Positions 60,830 to 64,000 of a stretch of 64,000 nt of DNA are shown here, piece by piece (the stretch's first letter is position 1; each line of letters starts with the position of its first letter). The translations under genes and the position numbers were made by a program. The DNA is from Leptoclinus maculatus. Lineage: Eukaryota > Chordata > Actinopteri > Perciformes > Stichaeidae. The stretch covers positions 946,001 through 1,010,000 of the forward strand of contig JAVDOI010000044.1 of NCBI GenBank assembly GCA_032191485.1. The letters run 5' to 3'. The notes under the pieces are model-generated. The model saw only the letters and a list, made by a program, of their open reading frames with translations, did no database searches and was not told the DNA's origin.

Positions 60830-61480
60830 ATATGATACAATGTAGCGTCCCCTAATGGCTGAATGGAAGGCACTAGGGGACAGGTGAGGGTATGTTATGA
60901 GATGCGATGTGGACATATGCTGCACATTTCGTGATGATAGTCCAAATGGTTTTTACAGTAAGTTATGTGTATTGATGCACAAAGCCCCACCCCTATGAAG
61001 CTTATTGGTCCATATCTTTATAAAAGCAATGAGATATCAACAAGTGTTTAATATTTCTTGATGACATTGATCCAATAATGACACACTAAAAATTTGGTAG
61101 CAATCGGATCCAGCGTTTAAGGAGTTTGCAAAAGTGTGTTTTTCACAAAATTCAAAATGGCTGAAAATTTGGGGAGGCGGAGTTTAGGGGTCTAATTGAC
61201 TTTGTTGTTGAGCAGATGGAACTGAACATGTGTGTGTCAATCGGACATACGGGGTGAGGGGCGTGGCCTTGCAAAGTTAAAATGAACTCTAGGAGGCGCT
61301 ATGGAGACATTTTTTCATACCCAAATGCGACATCCCTAAAATATAAACATTTTCACCAGTCCTGATATGCACGATAAAGCCCCCAAAAAGCCAATTAACT
61401 TGGTAGAAGAAGAAGAAACGCTACAGTTTCAACAGGGCCTATGCTGGCCGACGCCAGTGCTCAGGCCCTAACAATGCATG
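60830..61480. mobile_element. Long diverged dispersed fish repeat
   Basis: TTTGGTAGCAATCGGATCC, GGAGTTTGCAAAAGTGTG, AAATGGCTGAAAATTTGGGG, TGTCAATCGGACATACGGGG, AGGAGGCGCTATGGAGACA, ACGCTACAGTTTCAACAGGG and AGTGCTCAGGCCCTAACAA occur in this order. I recognise this from a repeat abundant in many fish, whose right end reads like GTGCTCGGGCCCTAA. The left end is unclear. It has no coding capacity; the class is not assigned. Confidence 0.65.
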
Positions 61481-61935
61481 ATATGTTATACTGTACACTG
61501 ATCAATGTAAAATAAAGTGTCTAGTACCTATACTATGGACTGAAAAGTAGAACATTGTCTGCATTAAAAGGGAAATGTTCAAATAATAAATGTACTTGTT
61601 TACTCTTCACTGCTGATCAAAGACCTGGGCAGAAATAGAAACCATTAACTGAGCTGCAATTAAACCAACAGCATCCAACCTGAGCAGAAATTGACCAGCT
61701 CCTGTTAGTTATGGTCCACAGCTCGAGCTCCTCGCCTCCGGGGAGAAAACCAGCGGATGTGTGCATCATGTAAATACAGGGAGTTAATAGTACGTAAACA
61801 GCGGGGCATTCACTGGTGACCGTGCATGCCCACCCGGGAGTCTGATGATGAATGCAGCTAACAGGCCGAGGCAGTTCTCTACGCAAACACATGCACACAC
61901 ATACGTGGTGCTCATAGGCGGCTGGTATCGACCGA

Positions 61936-61953
61936 CCCCCCCCCCCCCCCCCC
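61936..61953. repeat. C18 homopolymer
   Basis: Eighteen C in a row. The minus-strand ORF starting MSGGGGGG reads through it. Confidence 0.9.
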
Positions 61954-63068
61954 GACACACTGCTTCACCACTGCTTAAATGAGAGCAGTCAATAGCAGAG
62001 CTGTCTGTGAGACGGCCCCGAGTGTCCCTGCAGTGGAATGGATAGTTGTTGAATGAGGAAGGAAAGATTTGTGAAAACTACAGCCTAAAGAGGACAATCT
62101 GAATGTCCGCTTTTTGGGGGGGGGTTTGCTCGAGATTGTTTTTCAAACTTTATACGAGTGTTTCAAATGGAAGACATTGGCCTTCGTGATCGAGTTTGTT
62201 TCAGGTAAAAGATTTCTTTATAACCGGCAAAAGGAAAATGTCTAAACCAGAATAAATCAGACGTGTTCTTTTGACATTGAGAAATCAGTCTCCTCCCCAA
62301 TACCAATGGTAAAAAGTGGAAATTGTAGTATGGCTTTATTGCTTTTCTTGTTGTCTGTCTTGATGATCCAGATCTTTACTTTATTCCAACTGGAAACATT
62401 GAACTCATCATCTCCAAAGGGATTTCTTACCAGTGAATCGTCCACCAGATGCCGGAGGTTTGGGACCGAAAACTTGACACGAATACTTTCAATTTGTTCT
62501 CCTTCTAAAATGGCTAATTGCAGAGGCCGTGTCCTCACATTAACAGTGAGCTCTCTCCTTATTTTTATAACCCAGATCTTTCACAAATGAAGATGTTAAT
62601 GAATATGAAGACGCTACCTGCAGGTGCGATCCATGACTTGGACATGATTTTAGTAGTTTCCTAATGAGGCTTGGCAAAGCACCGCCGTTTCCCCCTGAAT
62701 GTGCTCAGCTTCATCAGCTCGGTCGGTTTTACCCAGCGAGGGAAGTTACCGGCCCGCTGAGCCAACAAAGCATCGCGGACGAGGACTCTGACCGCAAAGT
62801 AATGATGATGATTAGCGGCATAATTGCAATCACAACAATTATGGGATTCATCATAAAATCCCTCCTCAAATATCATGAAAATATCCTCATCAGGGAACAC
62901 TGCGTTCGGAAAGTAGTGAGTTTACTACAGCAGCTGCAGCGCTGGGTTTATATTAAAACGTCCACTTTTGGTAAAACAAAAGGAAAAATGATGAGCTCAT
63001 ATGTAAACTACTTAGTTGTTTTATTTTGTTTGAAAAAGAACAAGATGTAGCTAGCCAGGGTGTACAGA

Positions 63069-63130
63069 CACTTTGAGCTGTATGCTAACGTCAGCACGCT
63101 AACATGCTCCCATTAGCATTAGCCATGTTT
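63069..63130. repeat. GCTAACATGCT-type fish repeat fragment
   Basis: TTTGAGCTGTATGCTAACGTC, AGCACGCTAACATGCTCCC and ATTAGCATTAGCCATG carry alternating GCTAAC/TTAGCA words typical of a repeat scattered through teleost genomes. Short and decayed. Confidence 0.5.
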
Positions 63131-64000
63131 CCATTGAGCACAATTGCGCAAAACTGTTTTCCCTTGTGGGGGTTTGAAATGGATTATCGAAACGCCTTTG
63201 CCGAAAGAAATTCCTGACTTAGCCAACATTTAACTCAACTGAATGCTTTTCTTCATCTCCAGACGACATGAAACATGGCGTATACTAGGCGACATGAAAT
63301 AACCAGGAAAACTTGCCCAATCGAAATCGCCCAATTTTTTTCCCTTGAAGATGGTAAACTGGCGACTTGTTTTCTTACGGGTTCACCTTCTTCTACTCTA
63401 TGTACTGGCAGATTTCTTAGTTGCAATAAAACCATTTTTTTTTTTTTTTACCTCAAACCTGTTTAATTGCATAATTAAGACAAAAGTACCAATGTGGACC
63501 CAAAAAAAGAAAAGTTTAACCGCAAACAAACAGGACTTTCAATCAGGAGACCGGTGTTAGTGTCCCAATGTGTTGTTGATTTATTTTGAAGTTACGTTAG
63601 TGATGTTTGTGACGTGTTTTCCATTAATTTGTTACATTGTTTACGTACTTATTTTAAGCATAACAACAGCTGAAGACCATGTGATATGATACAAAGCTGC
63701 CCAAATGGACCTTAACGTGAGATTTTTATGTCAAATCTAGTTAACTATGCTACATTATGACATTGAACACAACTCTCTGCTTTGTTTCTATATAAAGTCA
63801 CATGTCTACATGCTCCACATCCAGAGAAAACATTCAATTATAGCCAGAGCCTCCTGCCAGACTGATGAATTAATATCCCGCCTGCTTCGTCTTATTGACA
63901 AGCACCTTCATTAATCACAGAAGATGCACACAATTCAGTCTCCATCTGCTGCCAAGATAACAATAGCAGTGGTTTGTTGAATTCTCCACACACCGGTTTC

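Larger units (their letters stand above)
57156..64000. other. Downstream intergenic sequence, no gene recognised
   Basis: No exon of a neighbouring gene could be supported on either strand. It contains diverged repeats (57703-57975, 60830-61480, 63069-63130), a perfect 22-bp hairpin (59268-59322), a C18 run (61936-61953) and short A and G runs. The ORFs at 62257-62590 and 62661-63050 show no domain, no conserved motif and no splice partners. The remaining stretches (58200-59100, 59700-60800, 63200-64000) hold nothing I can name. Confidence 0.65.

Noticed and set aside
62257..63050. ORFs on both strands near the right edge as a possible neighbouring gene.
   Set aside because: No recognisable domain, motif or consistent splice sites. 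Lengths under 130 codons are expected by chance.

Overview
This is vertebrate nuclear DNA, almost certainly from a ray-finned (probably percomorph) fish. The signs are split exons with GT-AG junctions, dense AC/TC/AT microsatellites, a tRNA-headed SINE with typical fish wording, a Tc1/mariner transposase remnant, a non-LTR reverse transcriptase remnant and several non-autonomous repeats that I associate with teleost genomes. The species cannot be told from the window. Nothing bacterial, viral or plasmid-like was seen.

The window holds the 3' part of one protein gene on the + strand, which I identify as shisa6. It encodes a single-pass AMPA-receptor auxiliary protein of the CKAMP44/Shisa family. 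Six exons can be placed by reading frame and splice sites: 2299-2456, 7998-8093, 8503-8571, 45040-45102, 47566-47715 and 52544-53229 (stop at 53227-53229). Together they give about 406 residues of the cytoplasmic tail, ending in the PDZ ligand EVTV. The start codon, signal peptide, cysteine-rich ectodomain and transmembrane segment lie upstream of the window. Nearly all other open frames are chance ORFs in intron or repeat; only the frame at 52570-53229 is real, and its first Met is internal to the last exon.

Layout. 1-2298 is the end of an upstream intron with a LINE scrap. 2299-8571 carries three exons. 8572-45039 is a 36.5 kb intron with most of the repeats and several AT-rich, homeodomain-motif-dense blocks that look like enhancers. 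45040-53229 carries the last three exons. 53230 to perhaps 54.1, 54.9 or 57.2 kb is 3' UTR with competing poly(A) signals. From there to 64000 is apparently intergenic, with diverged repeats and a perfect 22-bp hairpin.

The feature most worth follow-up is the modular exon design. Four consecutive exons (96, 69, 63 and 150 nt) all begin and end in phase 1, and the first exon ends and the last exon begins in phase 1. Any subset can therefore be skipped without a frameshift. The 150-nt exon also has two in-frame donors 30 nt apart. The last exon carries an uninterrupted 33-residue Gln/His tract, and a long hairpin lies about 0.95 kb after the stop codon. I found no wholly new multi-gene system.
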